Notes: generated from the letters alone by a model not told the origin. A stretch of 64,000 nt of DNA from Pseudoalteromonas xiamenensis (GCF_030994125.1 NZ_CP099918.1:496001-560000); one strand, 5' to 3'. Counted from the first letter of the stretch, positions 1 through 10,109 are shown. Numbers and translations are program-made.

Positions 1-2644
1 TAATTTGAGTTTGAAAGTTGACTGTTTTTGACCAACGAGCCAGTTCATTACTGTGTTTATCTAGCGCGCGTAACACAACGTCGTATGCACCACTTCGGCT
101 GTATTCATATGTTGGTGATTTATCCGAACTTTGTGCCCCATCACCAAAACTCCAACGCCAATGTTCGATGCGCGCATCAACCGTGTTGTTACTAAACGAC
201 ACCAAATTCACCCCCATTGTTTCTTGTATAGAAAGCGTAACGGGTGTGGTGTTTTCGATTAAATGTACGCTGTAATCTTCAATTTCACCCCATGAGATAT
301 CACCACAGGCTTGCTTAAGTAAGCCAAACGATACGGCGGTGCGAAGGCGATACACTTTGTCGAGCTCGCCTGTGAGCGACAAGCTGCCAGTAAACGTGGT
401 TTTGTTACTGCCCGATAAAACAAGTTCTGCGTTTTTGTCGAATAGTCCATCGTCGTTTTTATCAAGCCACACATAGAAGTTTTTGGTTTTGTCCTGCGTA
501 TCGGCATGATTACCCGCATCAATGGTCACATTTAACTTGTTTCCATCTTGTAAGATCACAGGATTTGCCGAAAAATCGGAATAGCCCGTTGAGCCAGATG
601 CCTTTTCAGTGCCATTTAACGTCACTTTTGAAATGAAGTATTTATCGTGATTTACGCCATTTGCAGCGCAGTACGAGTCGTTTACGGTGACATTCAGTTG
701 GTACAAATCACTCACCCCTTGCGGAGATGTTGCGGTTAACGTAACGGTATAAACACCGGCGGAAGGAAAAGTATGGGTTGGGGCAATCGCATTACTGGTG
801 GCACCATCATGACCAAAATCCCAATGCCATTGCCAATTTGTTGCACCACTGCTTCCCTCGACGACATTGCCATCGAAATTCGTCAGGTTCTTAAACTGAT
901 AGGCTAAGAAACGACGGTCGTAACCAAACTCAGCTTCAACACCTTTATTTACGTCTAGCGAAATGCCAACTTGAGCAAATGCCTTACGAATGTGATTTTT
1001 CAGTTCAAACGTTTTCCAAGACGAACCATCGGCCTTTTTAACACCATCATTAGTGAGTAAAGTTGCAATTGAACTTGCTTGTCTGAATGCACAATCCGCA
1101 GCGCTTTCGTAAGTGCTGTTTGCTGTCCAACAGTATTTGTTGGCATTAGCAAAAAGAATGAACGCGTATTTCGTTGTCCATGGACTTTCAACTTCGCCCA
1201 TCTTGTTTGTGGCTAAAAAATGAAATGCACGATTGAATACACCAGCACCATGATGCGCCGATATACTGTTGTCGTAATCGTTAACATGGTCGATAGACGC
1301 GCCATCTTTCTTTGGTTCTGCGAAATAACGTAACGCCTCGTCTAATCGATAGGCTTCTGTATTGCTTAACCAGTCATTTGTGCCTTTTAGAAAATACTCT
1401 GCCGCTTCACCCGCCATATCAGAGAAAGCCTCGTTAATGGCACGAGCTTGCCCAGTTAACATCGATTTAGGCGTTGAAGTACCAAACTCTTCCGTAAACC
1501 CATGCGAGATCTCGTGTGCCACCACATCAAGCGCAACCATTGGGTAAAATAGAAAATCGCCGTCGCCTAAGTAAATTTGGCCATTTTCGTAAAACGCTTG
1601 ATCCATGTTGATGCCATAATGCACGTTTTGGACGATTTTTTGGTCAAAATATGGCTTGTGTCCAAGATAGGCTTCATACATCAGACTTGCTGTTTGAGCA
1701 TGAAAATGCGCATCATTGAGTGGGTTATTGGCGTTATGGAAAGGTTGAAAATCATTGCGGGTTGACGTGGTACAGTCGTAACGATAAGGCGTATCCACTG
1801 CAGTAATGTTGTGCGCATAATTACGCGTTTCAACGTTCTTCGCATCAAAATAACAGTTACTACCTTGTCCTTCCGCTTCTAAACGAACGACAAAGGTGGT
1901 TGGTGGGTAGGCTGCATAGCCAGATTGTTGATAATCATCTCGAGCGACCTTCGCATTACCTGAAGGACCGCTTCCTCCTTCAACGTCAAAGCGGTGTAAG
2001 CCGTCAAATTTCGAGAGTAACTTACCATTTGAAATATCAAGAAAAGCTATGACTTTTTCAGGTTGTGACTTGTCACTCACCACATCAGTGAAAAATTGGA
2101 TCAGGGCCGCATGATGGGCGATGTTGTTTTCATCAATGAAAATAACTTGAGATACGGTTTCATTACGGAAAACGCGTTCGTTATCTTGATAAAACGTTGC
2201 AATGAACTGTGCCTGGATTTGCGCAAGCTTGTCGCTTGACGCTAAACGAAACTCAGGCAAATCAGCGTTCAAACCCTCTACCAAAGAGCCGTATGCCTGT
2301 TCGAGCTGCTTTTTGCTATCAAGAAGCAAGACAAGCTCATGCCCCCAAATCGGTAAACCGTTGTAGCTTTGCTGCACGGTGAGAATAGTTTGGGCATCGA
2401 TGGACTGCTCATTTAGCACATTGAATCGATAATTCTGCGCATCCGATTCTGTCGAAACACGATCGTTTTGTCGTCTCGTCAATGCCACAACAGGCTTTGA
2501 ATTCACTTGTTGAGAACGTACTTGTTCAAGATCAAATATTCGTTTAGCACTTTCAATTTGATTGAAAAGTGGGATTTTGTCTGCCGCTGAAGCTTGGGTT
2601 GCTAATAACCCGATTAACGTACAGAGGTACTTTACCCGATGCAT
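1..2644 (-). CDS. Secreted M4 (thermolysin/vibriolysin-like) metalloprotease with PKD and GEVED domains, 3' end outside the window
   Basis: The reading frame is open from the ATG at 2644 to the window edge (881 codons visible, no stop). I confirmed that the start, the active site and the left edge lie in one frame. Residues 1-20 form a signal peptide ending ATQASA. A propeptide-like region follows, then the zinc motif HEISH near residue 377, NEAFSD near 403 (third zinc ligand) and HHGAGVFNRAF near 465 (active-site His region of M4 peptidases). After the catalytic domain come a PKD-type domain (about 600-650), a GEVED-type domain containing WGEIEDYS (about 670-793) and a second PKD domain reaching the edge. 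The ribosome site GGAG lies 7 nt before the ATG. The family is made as a zymogen, secreted, and degrades extracellular proteins; PKD domains usually aid binding to insoluble substrates. The C-terminal end, and any sorting tail, cannot be seen. Confidence 0.93.
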   Translation of the reverse strand, partial: MHRVKYLCTLIGLLATQASAADKIPLFNQIESAKRIFDLEQVRSQQVNSKPVVALTRRQNDRVSTESDAQNYRFNVLNEQSIDAQTILTVQQSYNGLPIWGHELVLLLDSKKQLEQAYGSLVEGLNADLPEFRLASSDKLAQIQAQFIATFYQDNERVFRNETVSQVIFIDENNIAHHAALIQFFTDVVSDKSQPEKVIAFLDISNGKLLSKFDGLHRFDVEGGSGPSGNAKVARDDYQQSGYAAYPPTTFVVRLEAEGQGSNCYFDAKNVETRNYAHNITAVDTPYRYDCTTSTRNDFQPFHNANNPLNDAHFHAQTASLMYEAYLGHKPYFDQKIVQNVHYGINMDQAFYENGQIYLGDGDFLFYPMVALDVVAHEISHGFTEEFGTSTPKSMLTGQARAINEAFSDMAGEAAEYFLKGTNDWLSNTEAYRLDEALRYFAEPKKDGASIDHVNDYDNSISAHHGAGVFNRAFHFLATNKMGEVESPWTTKYAFILFANANKYCWTANSTYESAADCAFRQASSIATLLTNDGVKKADGSSWKTFELKNHIRKAFAQVGISLDVNKGVEAEFGYDRRFLAYQFKNLTNFDGNVVEGSSGATNWQWHWDFGHDGATSNAIAPTHTFPSAGVYTVTLTATSPQGVSDLYQLNVTVNDSYCAANGVNHDKYFISKVTLNGTEKASGSTGYSDFSANPVILQDGNKLNVTIDAGNHADTQDKTKNFYVWLDKNDDGLFDKNAELVLSGSNKTTFTGSLSLTGELDKVYRLRTAVSFGLLKQACGDISWGEIEDYSVHLIENTTPVTLSIQETMGVNLVSFSNNTVDARIEHWRWSFGDGAQSSDKSPTYEYSRSGAYDVVLRALDKHSNELARWSKTVNFQTQI

Positions 2645-3340
2645 ACTCACTCCATTTAAATGGTCTTAACTTCCTCCAACTTCAAAGCAAACCTTTGAGA
2701 CAACTTGGTATTTAAAATAGAACCCACGCTCGATGCTGAGTTTTCACTCAATATATAGAATTAAAATCGCCTTTAAAATAACCTTTAATTAACTTTTTAT
2801 TAACCCAATGTAATAAAAGAAAATTTATTTTGAATCACGAAATGATCTAAAAACCCTTACAAATAAGGGTTTAATCGAATTAAGAGGATAGTAAATAGAG
2901 TAATCACACAAATCTTTTGATGTATTTTATGCAACACAAATTGCGAATAATGTTGTTTTGGTTACAAATTGATCGGACCATAATTTCACTTAACAAAAGG
3001 AATAAGTTATTACGTTATGGAATATGGGTTTCCAATACCTCAACAAAAAACACAATAAAGGCACAGCTCAGCACCGCTTTCTTGAAGGACTATTCAAAAA
3101 CCTTGAACTGATAAGTGAAGGATTGCGTAATGGAATTGATGGGTTAGCCTGAAACTTAAATCGCGGCTCTGTGTAATACGCTATTTAGATTCAGCTACGT
3201 AGGTCGATGGGGTAAATGCTGACCGTAATTAGCGCTTTTCGATACAACATACAGTGTCGAATTTGAGCTTTTCAACAAGCACACAGAGGGAGAATAGGAA
3301 AATCGTAGGCAGTCACAAAAAACTTGAGCTAATTCATCGC
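2645..3340. other. Intergenic region upstream of the M4 protease
   Basis: This AT-rich stretch of about 700 bases has no convincing gene. It must contain the leftward promoter of the protease, in the T/A-rich part at about 2650-2850. A 64-codon open frame at 2917-3111 (+) has no recognisable domain or ribosome site and looks like chance. Confidence 0.5.
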
Positions 3341-3350
3341 TGAAAAAGCA

Positions 3351-3374
3351 AAATGCAGGGCTATCCTGCATTTT
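3351..3374 (-). terminator. Rho-independent terminator of the DUF4097-like lipoprotein gene
   Basis: A 9-10 bp stem (AAATGCAGG / CCTGCATTT) with a 5-nt loop lies about 25 bp past the stop of the leftward gene. Read on the minus strand it is followed by a T-rich tract (TTTTGCTTTTT), as expected for an intrinsic terminator. Confidence 0.75.
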
Positions 3375-3399
3375 ACGTGAAACTTAAGACGAGCGGGTT

Positions 3400-4113
3400 T
3401 TAATCGTCAACGACAACCGTGCTTCGGATATTATTGATTGATACATCACCAGAACCAGAATCCACAATTTCAAGACGTTCAGCACCATTCACGTCGATAT
3501 CACCAGACCCGTCTGAAATTTTGACGTTGCCTGTGACATTCTGAATGACTAAGTCGCCACTGCCGTCTTCAATATCGACATTACCCACAACATCTTTAAT
3601 GCTTATCGACCCGGAATCATCTTCAATTGTTACACTACCTGAATTCGAAATATCAATATCACCCGAACCATCTTCTAATTCAATATGGCCTTTAACATTC
3701 GCTATGCTAACATCACCACTTTCATCATGTATGTCGAGCGCCAAAGTCGCAGGTACTTTCAATTCAAGGTCAATTCTAGGACTGTTGCCCGAATACCAGA
3801 CTAACCCAATCTCCACCTTTTGTGTGGCCACTAATTCCGCTGTATTACCTCGCCTTTTAAGTGTTAACTGATAGTTTTTTTCTGGCGTCGTCAAAATGTT
3901 AGCCGACAACTGGATTTCATTCAGTCCCTCAACTCCAACGATTTTTATATCACCAGCCCCTAAATCTGCTGTTAACAACTTGATGTCGTTAGCGTCTAAA
4001 GTCAGCGATTCGGTTACGTGTTCTGTTGCTTTCTTGCCACTATTCCCATCTATATGAATTACACAACCCGACATTGCAATAGCAAGTCCAACAACAACTA
4101 ACTTCTTAAACAT
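3400..4113 (-). CDS. DUF4097-like repetitive lipoprotein
   Basis: This is a 237-aa protein whose N-terminal signal peptide ends in the lipobox MSGC, so it is predicted to be lipidated at Cys17 and anchored in the membrane. From about residue 105 it is a regular series of short repeats of about 19-20 residues built around DGSGDI/EDGSG, each predicted to form one rung of a right-handed beta-helix. This is the pattern of DUF4097/DUF2807-type adhesin-like proteins, whose molecular function is not known. AAAGGAAAG upstream of the ATG at 4113 supports the start. It diverges from the sensor gene at 4672 across 558 bp and has its own terminator. Surface scaffold or stress-envelope lipoprotein are possible roles, but neither is shown by the sequence. 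Confidence 0.75.
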   Translation of the reverse strand: MFKKLVVVGLAIAMSGCVIHIDGNSGKKATEHVTESLTLDANDIKLLTADLGAGDIKIVGVEGLNEIQLSANILTTPEKNYQLTLKRRGNTAELVATQKVEIGLVWYSGNSPRIDLELKVPATLALDIHDESGDVSIANVKGHIELEDGSGDIDISNSGSVTIEDDSGSISIKDVVGNVDIEDGSGDLVIQNVTGNVKISDGSGDIDVNGAERLEIVDSGSGDVSINNIRSTVVVDD

Positions 4114-4671
4114 CCACTTTCCTTTTTTAATTTTTTAAGTGCGGTAACGATATAGACCTACAGCAAGTAACTTGCCAGTTTTTTTATCTTTACTTTTCAA
4201 TTACTTAAAGTTGATTTGTTTTTTTTAGCAAGTCCACCTTAGAATAAAAACTAAATTTTAGTGAAAATCACCATTTTTTAATGATTTTAGGTAACATTGT
4301 TCTACCCCGTCTTTAAGCAACACAAATTCACCGTCATTCACGTAATGTTCTTCCAAAACAATCAACAATCTATCGGCCTTCCTAGTGACATTTTGAATTT
4401 TGAACTACGATTAAGGACGATGGCGAAAACATAAGTATCCAACTCGCTCGACTCCATAAATGCATATTTAGACAAGGTTGCTGAAAGGTTGAAAACCTGA
4501 ATAATCAAGATGGTGATCGAAAAATTATAGGATAAAAAAAGAGAGATTTAGGTACGAGCAACATGGCGTAGACCGCTTAGTTTGAGATGTCATCTTTTTT
4601 AAATGAAGCAATTAAAACACGAACGCGGGTGAACTTATTTAACAGCGTAACCCTGAAGGTAACGACGAAGC
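4114..4671. other. Divergent intergenic region
   Basis: This is 558 bp between the leftward lipoprotein gene and the rightward sensor gene. It is A/T-rich with several T and A runs (4180-4270) and must carry both promoters. I see no open frame, clear dyad operator or repeat. Confidence 0.4.
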
Positions 4672-6069
4672 ATGGTGAAAATACGCATTACGCTTAGCTT
4701 ATGGTTATATTTTTACAGTTTAACCTGTGTAAATAGCTATGCTGGTGAGTTTTGGCCTTTATCTCAATACAACATGCAGAATTGGTCAATCAGTGAAGGA
4801 TTACCACAGGTAAGTGTTTATGACATCGCCAAAGACGATAAGGGCTTTTTTTGGCTCGCGACCGAAAAAGGGGTTGTGAAATTTGATGGTGATAAATTCA
4901 CGACCTATTCTCAACAGCATTCGGATTTGCTCGAAAATCCAAGAATAAAAAAGTTACTTTGGACCAACACTAAAGAACTGCTGATAGCAACAGACAGTGC
5001 CTTTTTTAGAATGGTCAACGATGAGTTTAAATCGATTGATACATCAAAGACACAATCAGGTCGTGTCGTCGACATGCTACAAATGCCGGATGGAAAGATA
5101 TACGTGGCGGCAGGCAACTTATACGAATATCAAAATGGCAAGTTAATTAACCCTAAAGTGCCACTCGAATCCGTAAGTCAGCTTGCGATAATCAACAGTC
5201 GTTTGTGTTTAAGTACCTTAACCGTATTTGGCTGTTTAAGTGGTAATCGGTTCATTCCTCTGGGCACTCGCTTTCCACCTGCTTGGCAAATCCAATCCAT
5301 TATAGAATATCAGGGACTCACCTACCTTGGTACACAACAAGGTCTTTACTATCTGGCAGATGACCAACAATGGCATCCTATCGCGCTAGTTGAAGAAGAA
5401 CTTCCATCTATCCGCGCTTTATTTAAACAAAATGATGATACGCTTTGGGTTGGTACTGAAACAACGCTTTATCGACTATATCGAGGCAAAATCATGGAAT
5501 CGGTAAGTTACAAAGCGAACCCAATTCTCAGTTTAATTCTAGATGGATATGTTGATGAATCAGGCAATTTGTGGCTTGGTACGTTGATTTCTGGTTTAGT
5601 TCGAAGTGATTTAAACCCAGCACATCATATTCCTACAGAACAAGGGATTGCCGAACCCTTTATTTGGAGTGTAGGGCTCGTCCAGCAAACCTTCATTGTC
5701 GGCACGGCGACTGGGCTCTACCAACAAATTGGGGACCATTTTGAACCATTTTTGCTTTTCCCAGAGCCAGATAATCCCGCCGTTTATAGCTTTTACTTTG
5801 ACGCTCAGAAAAATGAACTTTGGCTTGGAACAAAAGGGGGTCTGTACGTTTATGACGTGAAAACACATCAACGTATAAAGCAATTTGAAGCGCTCGCGCA
5901 AACGCAAATAAACTCTATCGTCAAATCCTCTCACGACCAAATATGGCTTGGTACTCAACAAGGTCTTTGGGTATATGGCAATGACACAATTCAGGAGCTC
6001 CCTTTTTTTCTAACAATCAATACGGCGGTGCCCGTTTTTTATATGAATATCAGGGCCAAATGTGGATAG
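4672..6069 (+). CDS. N-terminal part of a frameshifted propeller/GGDEF sensor (periplasmic beta-propeller half)
   Basis: This 465-codon frame starts with a signal peptide (hydrophobic segment, then NSYAGEFW). It then shows repeated two-component-regulator propeller (Reg_prop) strands such as GFFWLATEKGVVKFDG, NLWLGTLISGLVRSD and QIWLGTQQGLWVYG. These make a periplasmic sensing propeller in hybrid sensors and diguanylate cyclases. The frame runs through the T7 tract at 6003-6009, then reads 20 unrelated codons and stops at 6069. Adding one T there continues the propeller sequence into the frame of the next entry without a break, ending in YEYQGQMWIGTEKG. It is therefore the 5' half of one gene that would span 4672-7667. 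The alternatives are a true disruption, a sequencing error in the homopolymer, or expression by slippage. Confidence 0.85.
   Translation: MVKIRITLSLWLYFYSLTCVNSYAGEFWPLSQYNMQNWSISEGLPQVSVYDIAKDDKGFFWLATEKGVVKFDGDKFTTYSQQHSDLLENPRIKKLLWTNTKELLIATDSAFFRMVNDEFKSIDTSKTQSGRVVDMLQMPDGKIYVAAGNLYEYQNGKLINPKVPLESVSQLAIINSRLCLSTLTVFGCLSGNRFIPLGTRFPPAWQIQSIIEYQGLTYLGTQQGLYYLADDQQWHPIALVEEELPSIRALFKQNDDTLWVGTETTLYRLYRGKIMESVSYKANPILSLILDGYVDESGNLWLGTLISGLVRSDLNPAHHIPTEQGIAEPFIWSVGLVQQTFIVGTATGLYQQIGDHFEPFLLFPEPDNPAVYSFYFDAQKNELWLGTKGGLYVYDVKTHQRIKQFEALAQTQINSIVKSSHDQIWLGTQQGLWVYGNDTIQELPFFLTINTAVPVFYMNIRAKCG
6003..6009 (+). other. T7 homopolymer at the frameshift
   Basis: Seven T residues (between CTCCC and CTAAC) mark the exact place where the propeller sequence changes frame. 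Eight T would restore one open frame from 4672 to 7667. Such tracts are known sites of replication slippage, transcriptional slippage and sequencing error. Confidence 0.8.
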
Positions 6070-7667
6070 GCACTGAAAAAGGGCTACTGACCCAAAGTGG
6101 CGATTCATTCAGAAAAGTGAATCACACAATTTTAGACAAAACATTCATATCCTATATGAGTGAATTGTCGGATGGTCGGCTGATGGTAGGTACCTTTCAA
6201 CATGGCTTGTTCATTTATAATGGTCGAACTTGGCAACAATTAAGTGTTGAACAAGGCCTTCCTATGGATAACGTTACTTACGTAGCAGAACTGGGCAGCA
6301 ATTTACTTTGGGCTGGACTTCAGGGGGTTATGAATATCGATATGAGGAGTATCGAAAATGGACCTCTTAGACACAGTTTAGTGGTGGACAATACGGGCAA
6401 CGGTTCTCAAAACGAACAAAATCGCTGCTGTAATGGTGCGGGCAGCAACAAAGGCATTACCTTCTCAAAGGAAAGTTATTTACCGACCGTCAATGGACTC
6501 TTGCACATTTATCACCGTCTTTTGAAGCAACCCTCTCCCGCTACTCGCCCCCTTTTTGAACGTTTGGAAGCCAATGGCCGAGAGATCCTCCCACCTTACC
6601 AACTAGAACCACACGAACGAGACTGGCGGTTGACCTTTACTGTACCACATTATGGAAAAACGAGTGGATTGGAATTTCGCTATCAATTGGTTGGTTATGA
6701 TGCCACTTGGAAACACGCCACCAGTACTCGCGACGCCCTCTACACCAATTTGCCAGGAGGCGACTATACGTTCAGAGTTCAAGTCAGGCATAAAGGTTAT
6801 CCCGCTTGGAGCAAAAGTACCGAAGTGGTGTTAAGTAAAAGACGGCTTTGGCACGAAACATGGTGGTTCAACTTATTGTTCATTGCAGCTTGTGGCGGTT
6901 TTATTGTCTTGATTTGGCGATTGCGTTCACGCTCTCTGTTAATTCGACAGCAAGAGCTTGAAGAGCAAGTAGCGAAAAGAACCACTGAATTAAATGATGT
7001 TAATCAACAACTTACTTTAGCAAATGAACAACTACTCATCGCGAGCTTAAGGGATTCCTTAACGGGTTTGTACAACCGGCACTATCTAACCCAAAACTTA
7101 GAGAAAATTCTCGAAAACGTCGAAAACAAGAAACGCTTAACGGTCGTTCTAATCGATATTGATGATTTCAAAAAGATTAATGATGAATTTGGACATGCCG
7201 TGGGCGATGAAGTGCTTGTTACTTTCGCCACGCTGCTCAGTCGTCATTGTCGAGCGCAAGACCATATTCTCCGTTGGGGTGGTGAAGAGTTTGTAATCAT
7301 TGCTGAACAAGATGATGGCATCGGCCATATGGCAACTCGCTTAATCCAAACCCTTAGACTCACGCATTGGCCTCATGGCCGTTCACTAAGCGCCTCTATT
7401 GGAATTTGTACAAATCCAAGTCTCAATTTCGGCATAAAAGCCTTTGAAGGCACATTGAACATGGCGGACAAAGCGATGTACATGGTCAAAGAACAAGGCA
7501 AAGATGGCTGGATATGGATTGAAATATTAGTGCCATTAAGTGTTGAGTCGTTGAATGAAATTCAGGAGGCACCTCTTCAATCTCTAGTAAGTGATCCTCA
7601 CGTAAAAATACACCATTCCACCAAAGACATTGTTTCATTAGAGGAACGCCGAGATATTGGGGGATAA
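6060..7667 (+). CDS. C-terminal part of the frameshifted sensor: Y_Y_Y domain, TM helix, GGDEF diguanylate cyclase
   Basis: This frame holds the last propeller strands (MWIGTEKGLL), a Y_Y_Y-type beta-sandwich at about residues 185-260 (LEFRYQLVGYDATWKH, LPGGDYTFRVQV), one membrane helix at about 267-288, a short coiled coil (QQELEEQVAKRTTELN) and a GGDEF domain. The catalytic signature is RWGGEEF near residue 407. An RxxD product-inhibition site (RAQD) sits five residues before it, so the domain should make cyclic di-GMP and be feedback-inhibited. The ATG at 6060 lies inside a propeller strand, so it is unlikely to be a natural start. The gene is followed at 7734 by two histidine kinase genes on the same strand. 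Confidence 0.88.
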   Translation: MWIGTEKGLLTQSGDSFRKVNHTILDKTFISYMSELSDGRLMVGTFQHGLFIYNGRTWQQLSVEQGLPMDNVTYVAELGSNLLWAGLQGVMNIDMRSIENGPLRHSLVVDNTGNGSQNEQNRCCNGAGSNKGITFSKESYLPTVNGLLHIYHRLLKQPSPATRPLFERLEANGREILPPYQLEPHERDWRLTFTVPHYGKTSGLEFRYQLVGYDATWKHATSTRDALYTNLPGGDYTFRVQVRHKGYPAWSKSTEVVLSKRRLWHETWWFNLLFIAACGGFIVLIWRLRSRSLLIRQQELEEQVAKRTTELNDVNQQLTLANEQLLIASLRDSLTGLYNRHYLTQNLEKILENVENKKRLTVVLIDIDDFKKINDEFGHAVGDEVLVTFATLLSRHCRAQDHILRWGGEEFVIIAEQDDGIGHMATRLIQTLRLTHWPHGRSLSASIGICTNPSLNFGIKAFEGTLNMADKAMYMVKEQGKDGWIWIEILVPLSVESLNEIQEAPLQSLVSDPHVKIHHSTKDIVSLEERRDIGG

Positions 7668-7733
7668 ATTTTCGCCACCCCACGTTTCATGAACTACACT
7701 TTTAAAGTTGTTGAATAATCGAAAACTCCCACT

Positions 7734-10109
7734 ATGAGTGACTTTGAGTCGTTATTTGGTGGCGAAGATCAAAAAGTTTGTAGTACGACCTACGCCCCTT
7801 GGAAAGTATTAATTGTCGATGATGAGCCAGACATACACGCGCTGACTAAATTGGCCTTATCTAATTTCAAATTCAAGGACAAAGCGCTCTCCTTTTTAGA
7901 CGCACACTCAGGTGAAGATGCGATCCAAGTGTTAAAAGAACACGACGATATCGCGGTCATTTTACTCGATGTCGTCATGGAGAGTGATACGGCTGGATTA
8001 GACGTCGCGAAATACTGCCGTGAGGCACTTGGCAATCAACTTTCAAGGATTATTTTAAGAACAGGTCAACCAGGCTGCGCACCTGAAAAGCAAGTGATGC
8101 AAAAATACGACATCAATGACTACAAAAATAAAACCGAGCTCACAAGTGACCGGCTGTTTGCAACCGTACTGGGTGCACTGCGAAGCTACAAAGAATTGCA
8201 CCAACAGGCTTGTTTACATTTAGCGCTTTCAAAAATAGTACATTGTAATGCGCAACTTTTGCAGACATCCACATCGCATGACTGTATTCAAACCTTGCAA
8301 CAGACACTCCCGACAACACTGCCACTCGCTGAACTACAGCGCAAAACCGAAGTAAAATTTGCGATTGTAGAGAAAAATGACCAACAATTTTCTGAACTTG
8401 GGCGCAGCACAGACTGGCCTTGGATGGAGGTCTTTGAAAAGTTAAAACAACACACTCTAGACCCCTCTGACATGCAAAACGTTATCGTCGATGAGCATGC
8501 TGTTATCTTCTTGCACTGCCACCACAGTGGCGTTTGTTTGTATTTAGTTTTGGAATATCCGGAAGCGATTTCAAACGAAGAGCAACTCCTTTTAACCACC
8601 TTGAGTCAAAATCTAGTGATTACGTGCAGTAATATATGGCTCAATGAAACGTTATCGTCGATGAATGACGAGTTAGAAATCAAAGTGACTGAACGTACAA
8701 AAGCGCTCACCACCGCAAATCAAAAAGCAGAGCAAGCAAGCATTGCAAAAAGCCAATTTCTGGCCAACATGAGCCATGAAATTCGTACTCCCATGAATGC
8801 CATTCTAGGCTTTGCTCAAGTGCTTTCGCGCGCATCAAATATGCCTGATGATCACATAAATACCTTATCTAAAATCAGTAAGGCGGGAGAGCATTTACTG
8901 GATATTATTAACGACGTGCTCGAGATTTCAAAAATTGAAGCCGGTGCCATGGTATTGAAACCTCTGAGCTTTGATGCAGTTGGACTCCTACATGAAATCG
9001 GCGCAATGTTAAGTTTAAGATGCGAACAAAAAGGGTTGCATTTTAAGTTTGATAATCACTGTTCAGAATCATTACCCGTCTATGCCGACCAAGCTAAATT
9101 GAGGCAAATAATCATTAATTTGTTAGGTAATGCGGTTAAGTTTACTGACCATGGAGACGTCACGTTACGGTTAGAAAAAACCCAATCAGGCCATCGATTT
9201 AGTGTAATTGATACGGGACCAGGTATCTCCGACGAAGAACAAGCCACGCTTTTTAGTAATTTTAGCCAAGGTCAGGCCGGTTTAGAAAAAGGCGGCACCG
9301 GTCTTGGGCTTGCTATTTCGGCCAAGCAAATTGCGATGATGGGCGGTAAACTCCAAGTCAGTTCGACCCTTGGGAAAGGGGCCAACTTTTACTTTACGTT
9401 AAATTTCGAACCAGCCAAAGAACCCGTCAACTCAGAGCCCTTACTCCAATTGAACGCGATTACACTTAAGCCTGATCGAATATTCAGAGCCTTAGTCGTA
9501 GATGACAACCCAGAAAACAGAGAAGTACTCAATTCTGTACTGTCTGATTGCAATATTGAATTTGATGAAGCCGCCAATGGCCAAGAAGCGTTTCAACTAT
9601 TACAACAAAAGCATTACGATATCGCCTTTATTGACCTTCTAATGCCCGTCATGCGCGGTGATGAACTCATCGTGTTACTACGTGAGGACTCGCGTTTCGA
9701 AAAACTCATTTGCGTCGCCATTTCTGCGTTTAGCTTAAGTCATGAAATCCAATATTATCTTAGCATTGGCTTCAATCGATTTATTCCTAAACCCTATCGA
9801 TTTAGCGAAATATTCGAGTGTTTAACTCACTATTTCCCGGATTCATTTGATATCCAACTCGATGATTTGGATACGAACGTCGAAGAGCCAACAGCTTCTT
9901 TTGCCGATTTAAATGTTCAAGAAGCCACCTTGAACGCCCTGAGACAAGCCGCTTCAATGAATCGCCTTTCTAAAGTGAAAGAGATCATCAACGCCGAATT
10001 CGAGCCAATCGGTGAGCAGAAGCGATTCGCCGAATATCTACTTGGATTTATCGACAACTATGACATGGATGGCTTGATTAACGCTTTGGGGGAAACTCAA
10101 CATGTCTAA
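7734..10109 (+). CDS. Hybrid sensor kinase: REC - DUF3369 - DHp/HATPase - REC
   Basis: A 791-aa cytoplasmic protein with no signal peptide or membrane helix. Residues about 22-145 are a receiver (VLIVDDEPD, phosphoacceptor Asp in ILLDVV near residue 77). About 150-310 match the DUF3369 sensory region that usually follows this receiver type. A coiled coil leads to the dimerisation helix with MSHEIRTPMN (His near 345). The ATPase has an N-box (NLLGNAVKF), G1 (DTGPGIS) and G2 (GGTGLGLAIS). About 585-700 are a second receiver (LVVDDNPEN, Asp in FIDLLMP). All catalytic residues seen are intact. No HPt domain is present. The stop overlaps the next gene by 8 nt, so the two are probably co-translated. 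No clear ribosome site precedes the ATG at 7734. Confidence 0.92.
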   Translation: MSDFESLFGGEDQKVCSTTYAPWKVLIVDDEPDIHALTKLALSNFKFKDKALSFLDAHSGEDAIQVLKEHDDIAVILLDVVMESDTAGLDVAKYCREALGNQLSRIILRTGQPGCAPEKQVMQKYDINDYKNKTELTSDRLFATVLGALRSYKELHQQACLHLALSKIVHCNAQLLQTSTSHDCIQTLQQTLPTTLPLAELQRKTEVKFAIVEKNDQQFSELGRSTDWPWMEVFEKLKQHTLDPSDMQNVIVDEHAVIFLHCHHSGVCLYLVLEYPEAISNEEQLLLTTLSQNLVITCSNIWLNETLSSMNDELEIKVTERTKALTTANQKAEQASIAKSQFLANMSHEIRTPMNAILGFAQVLSRASNMPDDHINTLSKISKAGEHLLDIINDVLEISKIEAGAMVLKPLSFDAVGLLHEIGAMLSLRCEQKGLHFKFDNHCSESLPVYADQAKLRQIIINLLGNAVKFTDHGDVTLRLEKTQSGHRFSVIDTGPGISDEEQATLFSNFSQGQAGLEKGGTGLGLAISAKQIAMMGGKLQVSSTLGKGANFYFTLNFEPAKEPVNSEPLLQLNAITLKPDRIFRALVVDDNPENREVLNSVLSDCNIEFDEAANGQEAFQLLQQKHYDIAFIDLLMPVMRGDELIVLLREDSRFEKLICVAISAFSLSHEIQYYLSIGFNRFIPKPYRFSEIFECLTHYFPDSFDIQLDDLDTNVEEPTASFADLNVQEATLNALRQAASMNRLSKVKEIINAEFEPIGEQKRFAEYLLGFIDNYDMDGLINALGETQHV

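Noticed and set aside
2917..3111. 64-codon open frame in the 755-bp gap upstream of the M4 protease
   Set aside because: No ribosome site, no domain and an A/T-driven composition; it lies where the protease promoter region must be.
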